Position numbers and translations under genes: made by a program. From a virus, in the IMG/VR virus record IMGVR_UViG_3300028800_000001, positions 1 through 64,000 of that record: a DNA stretch of 64,000 nt; one strand, given 5' to 3'. Shown in pieces: positions 30,391-38,565 of this stretch. The notes under the pieces are model-generated. The model saw only the letters and a list, made by a program, of their open reading frames with translations, ran no database searches and was not told where the DNA came from. Position 1 is the stretch's first letter, and each line of letters starts with the position of its first letter.

Positions 30391-30855
30391 GCGGGTATAG
30401 GTGCTCTCAAAGATGTCGTACTCAATGACGCGCATATCCAGCTCTTTGCCTTGTTTGCCATTCCAGGTGATAAAACCTCTCTCCTTACAAAGCCAGATCC
30501 CTTTTTCTCCGATAAGTCCAAACCGATGAGGAATGGCGAAACAGAGGACAGGATTGGGGCGCACCATATAATGCAGTTGATACCCCTGCGCATCTGGCTC
30601 TCCGACTGCGTAGCGATCACGTTCTACTGAGGCAAGCGAAGATGACCAGCGCTCTCCGTTTACACCCCTACAGATACAGCGGCCAATGACAACCTGATGT
30701 TCTCTGCCCTCCAAATCAAAGAATGAGGTCTCATCAACGCTGTCCACATCTTCTTGTGTAAGTAACTTCTTAATCCAGGTGCCACTTGTCTTAGTAGCAT
30801 AGAAGCGTTCATAGCTGCCCTCTAGTACGTCTTTTGGTTGAAGCATGTGGATCAT
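30385..30855 (-). CDS. hypothetical protein (156 aa)
   Basis: Unrecognised. Beta-rich middle with EHQVVIGRCICRGVNGERW. ATG 30855 overlaps the stop of a 23-codon ORF (ATGA). Confidence 0.8.
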   Translation of the reverse strand: MIHMLQPKDVLEGSYERFYATKTSGTWIKKLLTQEDVDSVDETSFFDLEGREHQVVIGRCICRGVNGERWSSSLASVERDRYAVGEPDAQGYQLHYMVRPNPVLCFAIPHRFGLIGEKGIWLCKERGFITWNGKQGKELDMRVIEYDIFESTYTRS

Positions 30856-30923
30856 CGTTGTACCAGCGCTTTCAGGCGTTGTCGAAATGCTGGATGATAC
30901 TGTTGTGTTGGAAGTTTTGCCAT
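30852..30923 (-). CDS. 23-aa basic leader peptide
   Basis: ATG 30923 with GGAGATAATACA upstream encodes MAKLPTQQYHPAFRQRLKAL plus three residues, then stops as ATGA with the next gene. Size and coupling suggest a leader or small basic protein. Confidence 0.55.
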   Translation of the reverse strand: MAKLPTQQYHPAFRQRLKALVQR

Positions 30924-30927
30924 TGTA

Positions 30928-31323
30928 TTATCTCCAGTCTTGTTTTGCTTGAACAGTAAAATTGAATTCCTCGCCACAATCTGCGCATTCAAAGAAGTAT
31001 TCTTCGGCCTCACTTTTTATAAAGTGCAAAGAGTGCTCTCCAAAGGTGATTTCGCTTGCTGACACCAAGAAGTGCATCACTGAAGAGATTCTCCCCTCAG
31101 ATTCGCGGTCAAACATGATCTGGCAAACGCCTGGATCGCTGTGATATTTTCCCGCCTCTTGTTCGTAGGCGCGAATGACTTCGTACTCTTCTGCGTTGAG
31201 ACGATAGATATGATATGTATCCACCTGATCCAGATGTAAGCGGTTGCGTAAAAAATCTTCTGCTTTTTCACGATAGGTGCTATTTTGTACGCGGTCAAAA
31301 TGAAAAATGATATGATGTTCCAT
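30928..31323 (-). CDS. hypothetical protein with C-terminal zinc ribbon half (131 aa)
   Basis: N terminus MEHHIIFHFDRVQNSTYREK; C-terminal FECADCGEEF gives one CxxC knuckle. Function unknown. Confidence 0.75.
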   Translation of the reverse strand: MEHHIIFHFDRVQNSTYREKAEDFLRNRLHLDQVDTYHIYRLNAEEYEVIRAYEQEAGKYHSDPGVCQIMFDRESEGRISSVMHFLVSASEITFGEHSLHFIKSEAEEYFFECADCGEEFNFTVQAKQDWR

Positions 31324-31334
31324 AAAAATCCTTA

Positions 31335-31544
31335 TTAAAGAGGTTCTTCAGCAGCAGTGGTTTCGCCTTCCGGTTTGCGCCAATGATGCTTTACCCAATG
31401 ACCATTATACTTGAGCATACTGATATTAAACTCCAATTTTGCAGCAACATGCTTTTTGCTATACGGCCCCTCTGGCGGAAAAAGTGTGCCATCACGATGT
31501 CGTTGGTAGAGATACCAACCTTTTCAGGGGAAGATTCTCTTCAC
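31335..31544 (-). pseudogene. hypothetical gene with in-frame TGA at codon 7
   Basis: GTG 31544 with TTGGAGATTAAA upstream begins MKRIFP, then TGA, then an open frame of 62 codons to TAA 31335 (KGWYLYQRHRDGTLFPPEGP and onward, ending TTAAEEPL). The downstream frame has ordinary composition and no alternative start with a ribosome site. A nonsense mutation, a sequencing error or recoding could explain it; position between coupled neighbours shows it was once a gene. Confidence 0.6.
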
Positions 31545-31545
31545 T

Positions 31546-31842
31546 TTAATCTCCAATATCGCGAAGGAGGCGTTTGAACCGATCACCAAGTGTGAGATTG
31601 GCCTCGATCTTTGCGAGAATTACCTGATCAAACTCTTCGGTATCAATACCATCCAAAACACAACTTCCACCGTCTGCTTGCTGAAAAGCGATACTGTACG
31701 TTGCGTTGGATTCGAAGAGTATATGCTCCAGATAGCCACAGTAAAGCGCGCCTTTGCATTGAAAGGTGAAGAGTTGAGCACGTAGATGTGGCGTTGTGCT
31801 CAGCATGTAATTGATTTTTTGAGCGTGTAAATCGCGTCGCAT
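31546..31842 (-). CDS. hypothetical protein (98 aa)
   Basis: Unrecognised. Start at ATG 31842, 1 nt after the upstream stop (AGGCAGGGATTGTAGT upstream). Contains LFTFQCKGALYCGYLEHILF. Confidence 0.75.
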   Translation of the reverse strand: MRRDLHAQKINYMLSTTPHLRAQLFTFQCKGALYCGYLEHILFESNATYSIAFQQADGGSCVLDGIDTEEFDQVILAKIEANLTLGDRFKRLLRDIGD

Positions 31843-31843
31843 A

Positions 31844-32179
31844 CTACAATCCCTGCCTTTTGCGCTCGACATTTTCGCATTTTTCATAAAAATCTTCAGC
31901 AAAAACGCGAAGATAGGTTGTTTTAGAAACAATCCTGGTCACGGGTGTTTTGCTTTTAACATCGAAGAGCGACAGCTCCACTTGCTCATTTTCAAGTGGA
32001 GTTACGACGCAAAGTTGATAATAGCGCTCTTTGTAACACACTTCTTCGGTAAAATCGAGTGGGTTTTCCTTTGGCTCAGGTTCCTGGTCGCGAAGCCAAA
32101 ACGTAAAACTTTGACATCCATACTCATTTGCTTTGAGCATACGATTTGTTTCTGACATATTGAATGTTGATCGATACAT
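31844..32179 (-). CDS. hypothetical protein, paralog of 32510-32764 (111 aa)
   Basis: Shares GCQ(S/K)F(T/A)(F/Y)xL, a Y(Y/x)QL strand, (Q)V(E/D)L(S/V)L and a C-terminal FxxxF(x)xxYEK/EFQ pattern with the 84-aa protein at 32510-32764. Function unknown. AAGGAAATTGCT before the ATG. Confidence 0.8.
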   Translation of the reverse strand: MYRSTFNMSETNRMLKANEYGCQSFTFWLRDQEPEPKENPLDFTEEVCYKERYYQLCVVTPLENEQVELSLFDVKSKTPVTRIVSKTTYLRVFAEDFYEKCENVERKRQGL

Positions 32180-32193
32180 AGCAATTTCCTTTC

Positions 32194-32412
32194 TTATCGT
32201 TCAAAATGCGCTAGCAGCGCATAGCCATAACTACCTTCGTTTGCCACAGGAAGCTCTCGTGAGAAGATGATCCTCGAAGCCTCGCCTGCGTGTAGCAGCG
32301 TGTGCATCAAGTATCTCTCTGCAAGTTCCTTACTTTCGTGATGTGCATGGTAGATATTAATTTCTTTTGTGCCGGAGAGCTCTCGCTCCACCAGAATGAG
32401 AAAATATTTCAT
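32194..32412 (-). CDS. small protein of the MKxYLxxxxD family (72 aa)
   Basis: MKYFLILVERELSGTKEINI then HHESKELAERYL: the hairpin-helix layout of the 17 kb family. First gene after the 32452-32506 promoter. Confidence 0.75.
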   Translation of the reverse strand: MKYFLILVERELSGTKEINIYHAHHESKELAERYLMHTLLHAGEASRIIFSRELPVANEGSYGYALLAHFER

Positions 32413-32451
32413 TGTTTTTCTCGCTTTCGCATAAAAAATGGGATATACCGA

Positions 32452-32506
32452 AGTATACCCCGCATCTTGTCTTTTATCAATACTTTCTTCTTTGTATTTT
32501 CAGAAG
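32452..32506 (-). promoter_or_regulatory. sigma70-type promoter with conserved upstream element
   Basis: -35 TTGATA (32480-32475), 17-nt spacer, -10 TATACT (32457-32452). Element CTTCTGAAAATACAAAGAAG, next to the stop of 32510-32764. Confidence 0.9.
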
Positions 32507-32509
32507 AGA

Positions 32510-32764
32510 TTAACGTGCTCGGCTGTACTGTGCTTGAAACTCTTGTTCGAACACGGCACTGTAGACTTCCTGTGGAACGGTTACAACTGCGACGCGCATC
32601 GAAAGTTCTGTTAAGACAAGGTCAACCTGTCCATCGGCACCCGTGGTTGCGGAACGCAGTTGATAGAGAGAATTTCCAAGGCGATACGCAAATTTTTGAC
32701 ATCCACGGTCATTGTTTTCTATCAATACAGTGATCTCTTCTGGCGTTCGAATAACTCTGGTCAT
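32510..32764 (-). CDS. hypothetical protein, paralog of 31844-32179 (84 aa)
   Basis: See the paralog. Start at ATG 32764 (AAGGAGAAAAAAG). Monocistronic between two element-type promoters. Confidence 0.8.
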   Translation of the reverse strand: MTRVIRTPEEITVLIENNDRGCQKFAYRLGNSLYQLRSATTGADGQVDLVLTELSMRVAVVTVPQEVYSAVFEQEFQAQYSRAR

Positions 32765-32809
32765 CTTTTTTCTCCTTGAATTTTGTTTTCGTTTATTTCT
32801 TATACAGGA

Positions 32810-32864
32810 ATGATACCTCATTTGGAAGAAAGCGTCAAGCGTTTTCGCTGTGTATTTTCAGAAA
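32810..32864 (-). promoter_or_regulatory. sigma70-type promoter with conserved upstream element
   Basis: -35 TTGACG (32838-32833), 17-nt spacer, -10 TATCAT (32815-32810). Element TTTCTGAAAATACACAGCGA; the stop of the XRE gene lies in it. Confidence 0.85.
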
Positions 32865-33274
32865 TCAAGTGTACTTTCAATACTGGTTAAATCAATAATG
32901 CGTTGTGTCAAATGGTCTTGCGTTTGTTCAAGAGTGCGCAGTAAGATAGTGCGATGCGGCTGCTCAGGAAGATCACGCATGGTTTCCATCACTTCGCGCA
33001 GTTCTTTTTCCAGAGCTTCTCGTTGCAATTGTACGCCACACAGGATATCGCCTTTGGCGCGCCCATAATAGAGTACACTCTTTGGCTCTCTTGAGGTGGT
33101 AAACGACTCCAGTTCAACGCCTAGCACCTGCTCGTAGCCCCTGAGCACTTTCTCCGAAGGCGTTTCTTTGCCGTTCTCGATACCAGAAAGATAGCCTTTG
33201 GTAAATCCTATGCGCCGCGCCATCTCGGTGAGGGAAATCTTTGCGGCTAGCCGCGCTGCACGTAAGTCAATCAT
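32858..33274 (-). CDS. XRE-family transcriptional regulator (138 aa)
   Basis: N-terminal HTH_3: ARLAAKISLTEMARRIGFTKGYLSGIENG then PSEKVLRGYEQVLGV (residues ~5-55). The C-terminal ~70 residues are a coiled region (ALEKELREVMETMRDL) probably for dimerisation. Tandem paralog of 33271-33645; together they may control the nearby AT-rich inverted repeat. Confidence 0.9.
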   Translation of the reverse strand: MIDLRAARLAAKISLTEMARRIGFTKGYLSGIENGKETPSEKVLRGYEQVLGVELESFTTSREPKSVLYYGRAKGDILCGVQLQREALEKELREVMETMRDLPEQPHRTILLRTLEQTQDHLTQRIIDLTSIESTLDF

Positions 33275-33645
33275 AGCAAACTGTCCTCTACAATGAGCAG
33301 GTTACTAATACGTAGCTCCAGCGCTCTGCGCTCGGCAGCAACCGCTTCTTCTGCTGTCAGCACACCATCAAGCTTTACCTCTAGCCGCTCACGGTAAACC
33401 GTAATAGCTGCAAGCATATCTTTGCGTGTTTGCAGATCATAGAAAGGAACGGTTTCTTTGGGAGCCGGAAGCGTTGCTTCGAGAATGATCTCGTACTGCC
33501 GGACAACTTTCTCCGTTACCGGTTTGTGCCCGTTCTCAATACCAGAAAGATGTCCTTTGGAGACACCCATACGTTTTGCCATCTCGCTCAGAGAAACATT
33601 CTTTGCCAAGCGCGCCTCACGTAGACTGCTCTTTGTTTCTTTCAT
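33271..33645 (-). CDS. XRE-family transcriptional regulator (124 aa)
   Basis: HTH_3 at residues ~8-58: ARLAKNVSLSEMAKRMGVSK then LSGIENGHKPVTEKVVRQYEI. C-terminal coiled region with EEAVAAERRALELRI. ATGA overlap with the downstream paralog. Confidence 0.9.
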   Translation of the reverse strand: MKETKSSLREARLAKNVSLSEMAKRMGVSKGHLSGIENGHKPVTEKVVRQYEIILEATLPAPKETVPFYDLQTRKDMLAAITVYRERLEVKLDGVLTAEEAVAAERRALELRISNLLIVEDSLL

Positions 33646-33658
33646 CTTTTTCTCAATG

Positions 33659-33714
33659 GAATTAATTATTTTTTATTTGTCTCTCAGAAAAAGAAAATAA
33701 AAAATAATTAATTC
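33659..33714. repeat. perfect 20-bp AT-rich inverted repeat
   Basis: GAATTAATTATTTTTTATTT (33659-33678) and its exact complement at 33695-33714, 16 nt apart, just upstream of two XRE genes and after 33723-34010. Can act as a U-rich terminator on either strand or as an operator for the XRE pair. Confidence 0.75.
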
Positions 33715-33722
33715 TCCTCTCG

Positions 33723-34010
33723 TTACCTCTTGTAGTGCCGCTCATATGCGGCCTCGATTGTTTCAAGTGTCTCGATATCTTCGAGCCCCATGAGAAGTGC
33801 TGCTTCATCCTTTGGAAAGATGGCAACTTCCCAGTCGTAACTCCAGTCTGAGTTGTCGCGAAGCGTTTCGAAAAGACTTTCCCAGACATCTTCCGATGCA
33901 CTCAAAAAGCGCAGCTTTGCATGTTCGTAGATGAGACACATACCTGCACTGATGTTCTTGCGATCAATGAGATCGTTTTCGAAAAAATCGCGCACCGTAA
34001 AGAGCCGCAT
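33723..34010 (-). CDS. hypothetical acidic protein (95 aa)
   Basis: Unrecognised. Reads MRLFTVRDFFENDLIDRKNI; helical C terminus rich in Glu. TA-coupled by one base to the upstream gene. Confidence 0.75.
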   Translation of the reverse strand: MRLFTVRDFFENDLIDRKNISAGMCLIYEHAKLRFLSASEDVWESLFETLRDNSDWSYDWEVAIFPKDEAALLMGLEDIETLETIEAAYERHYKR

Positions 34011-34267
34011 TACGCTTTTTCTCCCTTGAGATGAGCAAGTGTTGCCTTGAGATGAACAAGGGCACTGGCAAGGACATTACGCTCTGCATAGAGGGGAGCC
34101 AACTGCGCATCGACTCCTTTTGCCCAGGCTTCCGCTGTCCAGGCGCTCTGATTAAAGCGTGAACGTTCCGCACTCGCCAAGAGAAGCATCGTGCCATCCA
34201 GATCTGCCTGTACTTGTGCGCTCTCGCGTTCTAAAAATGCGATACAAATTTCTTTTTCTTCCATCAT
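34010..34267 (-). CDS. hypothetical helical protein (85 aa)
   Basis: Unrecognised, all-helical and Ala/Leu-rich (NVLASALVHLKATLAHLKGEK). Possible coiled coil. Confidence 0.75.
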   Translation of the reverse strand: MMEEKEICIAFLERESAQVQADLDGTMLLLASAERSRFNQSAWTAEAWAKGVDAQLAPLYAERNVLASALVHLKATLAHLKGEKA

Positions 34268-34277
34268 TTTTCTCCTT

Positions 34278-34766
34278 TTATTCTAACTCTACAAGAATCG
34301 TATGTTGATGTTTTTCTTCAAACGCTTCAGCTCGCGATTCAGTTGTTGGTATACCTTGCACGTGATCTAGGTAGTGACGTAGTTCATGCAGAAGCACTCG
34401 ATTAAGATACCTGCTCACGCGTTTACGTTCTTTTGTCTGAACAAGTGGCATCGGCTGGCGATAAAAACCACCCATGCGCAGCAGCGAAAACAGGAAGAGT
34501 AGCAACCAATGTGGCATGGTATGCGCTGCCTGAAATCGCTTCCAATAATAGTCTTCTATAATCCAGTTGGTATAGAGAGAAATGTGTTTCTTATAGTGTT
34601 CGCCATCAGGAAGCCGTAAGACGTTCCAGAAATGTTCATTATGGTGTGTGACCGTGATTGAGAGAGCAATTTCCGTATCTTTCTCGCTATGCGCTCGTAA
34701 AAACGTTTCTATGCGGTTCTGATGAAACAGTATAGGATAACTCTGATCCTCTACATGGATGTTCAT
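34278..34766 (-). CDS. putative HExxH metallopeptidase-like protein (162 aa)
   Basis: LLHELRHYLDHVQG at 125-138 contains HELRH (His127, Glu128, His131), with acidic residues downstream (Glu143, Glu147) as possible third ligands. A membrane-like stretch WLLLFLFSLLRMGG precedes it. The motif also occurs by chance, so peptidase activity is only inferred. Coupled to 34763-35620. Confidence 0.75.
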   Translation of the reverse strand: MNIHVEDQSYPILFHQNRIETFLRAHSEKDTEIALSITVTHHNEHFWNVLRLPDGEHYKKHISLYTNWIIEDYYWKRFQAAHTMPHWLLLFLFSLLRMGGFYRQPMPLVQTKERKRVSRYLNRVLLHELRHYLDHVQGIPTTESRAEAFEEKHQHTILVELE

Positions 34767-35620
34767 GCGTCAGTCATTGTGAGCACAAGATGCTCTTGCG
34801 AGAGGTCGCCAACAAATTTACTGGTGACGCCTTCAACGATATAATCATGTGCGGGTGTCGGATAGTGCCAATCCCAATGATCCTGGCAAAGCGCAAACGG
34901 GACAAAGAGGTCGTTTTCATCGCGTATCCAGATCACGGCCTCATTTTGACAGCGCCCCTCTTCGTCGGCAGGAGCGTGTCCACCATCATGTTCTGAAATG
35001 TGCAGCATACAGCGCTCATCAAACACCTCTAGTTCCGAAGGTTCTATTTCCACGTTTGGAAGCATGTAGCTGTACCAAAAGCCATCAATAGTATTATCGG
35101 AAAACCAATAGTAAGAGGTGAACACCCCTTGTGTATTGATGCCGTAGCATTGGCTTACTTCATAGCGGTCACTGATCTTGCCAAGAGTACGCTTCGCGAA
35201 ATCTCGCACAATGCCGAGCGTCTCAGGTGAGCGTGCCATAGTTTCGCGCCAACGATTTTCAACAAGAGGTCTCAAACCCTCTTGCGGCCAAACGGAACGC
35301 CGTGGAATAACAACCTCTTCGGCAACATCATCAAGCGTAGAGTCAGGGTGCAAGAGCATTTGCTCAATGCAGTCTTCCAGACCGTAACCAACAATCTTCC
35401 ATTTCGTAGACTGTGGGTAGTACTTGACAAAGAGTTCAGAAAGCTCGCTATCCGTTGCCGTGAGTTCTCGCTCAAGATATTCAACAAAGAAGTTGTCTAC
35501 ACTCTCCACATGAATAATGCGCGAGTCCTCGTCGTAGATCACGATCAGTGCGCCTTCCTCGTGATCATCAGGAACGATTTTGTGTGAAAGCAGTTCGTCT
35601 GCGGTAAAGCTAAGTATCAT
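34763..35620 (-). CDS. hypothetical protein (285 aa)
   Basis: Unrecognised. Acidic N-terminal domain with EEGALIVIYDEDSRIIHVES, helical middle, then Cys/His residues (CMLHISEHDGGH; CQNEAVIW; LCQDHWDWHYP) that could bind zinc. Start at ATG 35620 (GAGGAGAAAGAAC). Confidence 0.8.
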   Translation of the reverse strand: MILSFTADELLSHKIVPDDHEEGALIVIYDEDSRIIHVESVDNFFVEYLERELTATDSELSELFVKYYPQSTKWKIVGYGLEDCIEQMLLHPDSTLDDVAEEVVIPRRSVWPQEGLRPLVENRWRETMARSPETLGIVRDFAKRTLGKISDRYEVSQCYGINTQGVFTSYYWFSDNTIDGFWYSYMLPNVEIEPSELEVFDERCMLHISEHDGGHAPADEEGRCQNEAVIWIRDENDLFVPFALCQDHWDWHYPTPAHDYIVEGVTSKFVGDLSQEHLVLTMTDA

Positions 35621-35903
35621 GTTCTTTCTCCTCAAGTAGATCGTTCACGTACATTGCACGAAAGTCTTTGCCAATCAAAGCTTCAAACCGTTCTGGCTCA
35701 AACTCTTTGATGTAGATATTATGTGTGCCGCAGTCCTCGACGGCTACACAAACGGTACCATTATGAAGGCTTGTCACATGTCGCAAAAAGAATGCGCTCT
35801 GTGTTTTCTCGCCATCTTTCCCGCGCACTGGCAGGAGGAATTTATGCGATTGTTTGAATCGCTCGCTGGTTTTCAGTATTTCGCTCATTTCCTCAGTGTC
35901 CAC
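35610..35903 (-). CDS. hypothetical protein, GTG start (97 aa)
   Basis: GTG 35903 preceded by AAAGGAAAACC is better placed than the ATG at 35966, which lies in the leader. Beta-rich (HNGTVCVAVEDCGTHNIYIK), distantly like the 31844/32510 pair. Unknown function. Confidence 0.7.
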   Translation of the reverse strand: MDTEEMSEILKTSERFKQSHKFLLPVRGKDGEKTQSAFFLRHVTSLHNGTVCVAVEDCGTHNIYIKEFEPERFEALIGKDFRAMYVNDLLEEKEHDT

Positions 35904-35983
35904 GGTTTTCCTTTCTTTCTTGTAGCATACCTGGATGTGCGAGCGCTGAAAAGTCAAAACTCGCACAAATTACCCAGTGTTGT

Positions 35984-36015
35984 AAAAAATGGAGCTATAC
36001 TTAGAAATAGCTCCA
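35984..36015 (-). terminator. rho-independent terminator
   Basis: TGGAGCTAT / ATAGCTCCA (36015-36007 with 35998-35990) followed by TTTTTTACA. It lies directly behind an upstream element (CTTCTGAAAATACATTGAAG, 36042-36017) where a promoter core would be expected. Confidence 0.85.
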
Positions 36016-36048
36016 TCAAACGCTTTCTTCAATGTATTTTCAGAAGAG

Positions 36049-36300
36049 CTAGAGAGGTTTTCCCGTTTGAAAGTCGTAGACGGTTTCGTGGTCTTGCTCT
36101 TCAAAACATCTTTGGCAGAGGTGGCAAAAATCAAAGATGACGGCATATGCGGTAAGCATGCCAGTTCCGTTCTCAGTCTCATCATAGATGGTAAACGGAT
36201 CACCATCACGAATGCCGCAGTGCTGGCAATAATAACGCAAGCGAAACACTCTGCTCTTTGCTAGCTGATCTCTTTTTGTTTGTGGCGAAAAGTCCATCAT
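36049..36300 (-). CDS. zinc-ribbon-like protein (83 aa)
   Basis: CQHCG near 25-29 and CHLCQRCFEEQ near 56-66 form a CxxC...CxxC(xxC) set. Distantly like 37009-37266, which has the same first knuckle (FCTQCGVR). Function unknown. Confidence 0.8.
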   Translation of the reverse strand: MMDFSPQTKRDQLAKSRVFRLRYYCQHCGIRDGDPFTIYDETENGTGMLTAYAVIFDFCHLCQRCFEEQDHETVYDFQTGKPL

Positions 36301-36533
36301 TTCTTCTCCTTGATGCGTAGTGTGTAAAGCTTCCCATCAGGGGCTTCTAGTGTCAGGCCATCTTCGAGCGAATAGCTAGAGGTAGCGATATTGCGGCTCC
36401 CAGGATGTTGTCGTAGGAATGCAGCCGTTGCCAAGTCTACCGCATCCTGCGTTTCCTCTGCCATATAGAAGTCAGCATGAAATTCAAAGTGGTTATCAAG
36501 ATAGCCCTGTATAGCTAACACATGGAGTTTCAT
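36297..36533 (-). CDS. small protein of the MKxYLxxxxD family (78 aa)
   Basis: MKLHVLAIQGYLDNHFEFHA then AEETQDAVDLATAAFL; same hairpin-then-helix plan. ATGA overlaps at both ends. Confidence 0.75.
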   Translation of the reverse strand: MKLHVLAIQGYLDNHFEFHADFYMAEETQDAVDLATAAFLRQHPGSRNIATSSYSLEDGLTLEAPDGKLYTLRIKEKK

Positions 36534-37006
36534 TTCAAGATCGCTTTCTTCATTCTCGCAAAGATCCCTTGTTTTGGTTCCCTTTTCATAGGCGTCTCTT
36601 CAGGGAGTGCTGAAAGCCATAGATCTTTCGGAAGCAGCCAGACGCTTGAGCCATCGCTGGTCTTGCCATCTGGAATTGTTTCTAGTAGCGTGTGGGTAAG
36701 TGGCTTCCAATTGGATTCGATTTGCTTACCGACTTGCTGATAGTTTTCATCGACGCGAATTAAGAGCGCGCCGCTAAAGGTCAACTTCACTGCAAGTCGT
36801 GAGGTGACAGGTGTTGCTGAAAACACGTCGTCTTTGTACTCATCGTTGATGTAGGGGTCTTTCTCCATCAGGCCGTGAGCTAAGCCACGCATGCCAATCA
36901 CATGCTTGTATTCGCTCTCGCTCATAGTATCCAGCTCTTCTAAACCAATGCCAGCGGAGCCTTCGTAATACGCCATAATTTGATTTATCTCTTCTTGCGT
37001 GTACAT
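36530..37006 (-). CDS. hypothetical protein (158 aa)
   Basis: Unrecognised. Begins MYTQEEINQIMAYYEGSAGI; strands around SRLAVKLTFSGALLIRVDEN; basic C-terminal helix KQGIFARMKKAILK. Confidence 0.8.
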   Translation of the reverse strand: MYTQEEINQIMAYYEGSAGIGLEELDTMSESEYKHVIGMRGLAHGLMEKDPYINDEYKDDVFSATPVTSRLAVKLTFSGALLIRVDENYQQVGKQIESNWKPLTHTLLETIPDGKTSDGSSVWLLPKDLWLSALPEETPMKREPKQGIFARMKKAILK

Positions 37007-37008
37007 CT

Positions 37009-37266
37009 TTACTCAGCTTTCTGTGGCATTCCCGTACTAGAGGAGAAGAATACCGGATGTCTTTCTTTTACACTACAACCTTCGCATAAATGTGTCTCTG
37101 CATCAACGTGATAGCGTCTCATCGTTGGTTTCCTTCGAAGAAAGCCATCATAATAAGAGCAACGCATGCTATACTCAATCTCGCTTTCGTTGTTGCGTAC
37201 GCCACACTGTGTGCAAAAGTGCCCACGAGGCACTCCAGAAAGATGACCATGAATGTTATAAGACAC
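37009..37266 (-). CDS. zinc-ribbon-like protein (85 aa)
   Basis: FCTQCGVRNN near 17-26 and HLCEGCSVKERHP near 64-76 give CxxC...CxxC. Function unknown. Confidence 0.8.
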   Translation of the reverse strand: MSYNIHGHLSGVPRGHFCTQCGVRNNESEIEYSMRCSYYDGFLRRKPTMRRYHVDAETHLCEGCSVKERHPVFFSSSTGMPQKAE

Positions 37267-37281
37267 GCTTTTCTTCCTTTC

Positions 37282-37584
37282 TTAGAGTAAGCCGTAGCTA
37301 AATGCGACGCGGTTGTTATACAAGAATGTGCCCAGGCGTTCCGCAACTTCTTGCGCTGCGTTATAGCCGGTGCCACCAAGCTCAATGCGCTCATCATTGC
37401 TCAGAGTTGCTAAGCCTAGTTGGCGCATCTGTTTGTTGAGCCAGTGCGAAGTGACCGCGCCATCTTTGCAGGTAAAGGTGTAGGCATCTACGAGCCGATC
37501 ACCGGACACGTCCTTTTGTTTAATCACGGTAAAAATGGTGCTACCCTCTGGCAGCAAGGCTTGTAATCGTTCTTTTGTGGTCAT
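37282..37584 (-). CDS. hypothetical protein (100 aa)
   Basis: Unrecognised. Strand region STIFTVIKQKDVSGDRLVDA then helices; GGTGYNAAQEVAERLG resembles a short helical cap. AAGGAAAGAAACGC before ATG. Confidence 0.8.
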   Translation of the reverse strand: MTTKERLQALLPEGSTIFTVIKQKDVSGDRLVDAYTFTCKDGAVTSHWLNKQMRQLGLATLSNDERIELGGTGYNAAQEVAERLGTFLYNNRVAFSYGLL

Positions 37585-37613
37585 GCGTTTCTTTCCTTCT
37601 TGTAGCCATTTGC

Positions 37614-38060
37614 CTATACGTTTTTTACGATCCAGACATTGACGAATATCCTCTCGGTTGCCACTGCCCAGGCTTCTGCCTCTTTTTCTGATCTATGCGC
37701 ACCCTCAAGGGTTTGAATAAGGTAGTTGCTGGCGTCAAAGAGCGCAACACGCGCCCACCACGTCTGTTCATCAAGCCAGCAAACGTGGCTACTTTGATGC
37801 ACCTGCTTTGCTACTTCCTGTTTGACCTCTTGTTTGAGCTTCATTTTCTCAACTTCTGCTTTCATAGCGTGAAGTCGTTCCATCGCTGCGATATCTTTCA
37901 TTATTTTATTTTGGCGGTCGATCTCAGCTTGCGGTGGGAAGGTATAGTCAGGAATATGGTTGATTTCGACTCTACGATTTCGAGCTTCGTCTTCACGCCG
38001 CTTCTGAGTAGCTGCTCTGCGTCGCTCGTTGACCGCGTCTTTATTTTTTCCGTTATACAT
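37614..38060 (-). CDS. coiled-coil protein with C-terminal module shared with 55528-55755 (148 aa)
   Basis: Residues ~10-85 are a charged coil (RRRAATQKRREDEARNRR; EVEKMKLKQEVKQEVAK). Residues ~90-148 (SSHVCWLDEQTWWARVALFD then EAWAVATERIFVNVWIV) match almost the whole 75-aa protein at 55528-55755. Function unknown. Confidence 0.8.
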   Translation of the reverse strand: MYNGKNKDAVNERRRAATQKRREDEARNRRVEINHIPDYTFPPQAEIDRQNKIMKDIAAMERLHAMKAEVEKMKLKQEVKQEVAKQVHQSSHVCWLDEQTWWARVALFDASNYLIQTLEGAHRSEKEAEAWAVATERIFVNVWIVKNV

Positions 38061-38268
38061 CGCGCTGTTCTCTCGCCCAGGTGCCAGAAGGATAAATGGC
38101 TCTATCCATATAAGAGGTGACGCGCTCGTAACCTTTAGTTTTCAGCTCACGAATGGCAGCGTTGAAGAGGAATTTACTTTCTCCTCTGTATTTGCAATAC
38201 CATGCACGAAGCGTGTAAAACTTGACGTAATATTTGTAGTGATACTGTTCGTTGTCTGGTGCTGCCAT
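38053..38268 (-). CDS. hypothetical basic protein (71 aa)
   Basis: Start at ATG 38268 (GTGGAGGTAAAC). Tyr-rich (YHYKYYVKFYTLRAWYCKY). Overlaps the next gene by 8 nt. Unrecognised. Confidence 0.75.
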   Translation of the reverse strand: MAAPDNEQYHYKYYVKFYTLRAWYCKYRGESKFLFNAAIRELKTKGYERVTSYMDRAIYPSGTWAREQRDV

Positions 38269-38270
38269 GT

Positions 38271-38564
38271 TTACCTCCACTGATCGGGCCATCGATCAAG
38301 ATCCTCATGTCGTTGCTGCTCTGGACAATAACCATCAGGCATTGCTTGCCCACAATAGTCGCAGGCTTCGTCGCCGCCCAGGCGATAGGCTGTAAAGAGG
38401 TTGCGCACGTCTTCAAACCCACTGTCCTCACCATCCAGCGTAAGCGTAATGCTCTCAGGAGTATTATGAAGATGCTCCACTTCTGTTGAGCAGGTTGCCA
38501 AGAGTTGTAGAAACTCTGTGTAAGTCGGGTGACCGTCTTCTTTGTAGATGATAATACTTGCCAT
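38271..38564 (-). CDS. hypothetical protein with Cys cluster (97 aa)
   Basis: ACDYCGQAMPDGYCPEQQRHED near residues 71-92 (CxxC...C..H) could hold zinc. N terminus MASIIIYKEDGHPTYTEF. Confidence 0.75.
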   Translation of the reverse strand: MASIIIYKEDGHPTYTEFLQLLATCSTEVEHLHNTPESITLTLDGEDSGFEDVRNLFTAYRLGGDEACDYCGQAMPDGYCPEQQRHEDLDRWPDQWR

Positions 38565-38565
38565 G

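Noticed and set aside
34278-34766. Confident zinc protease call
   Set aside because: HELRH may occur by chance in a helical protein; only a tentative label is given.
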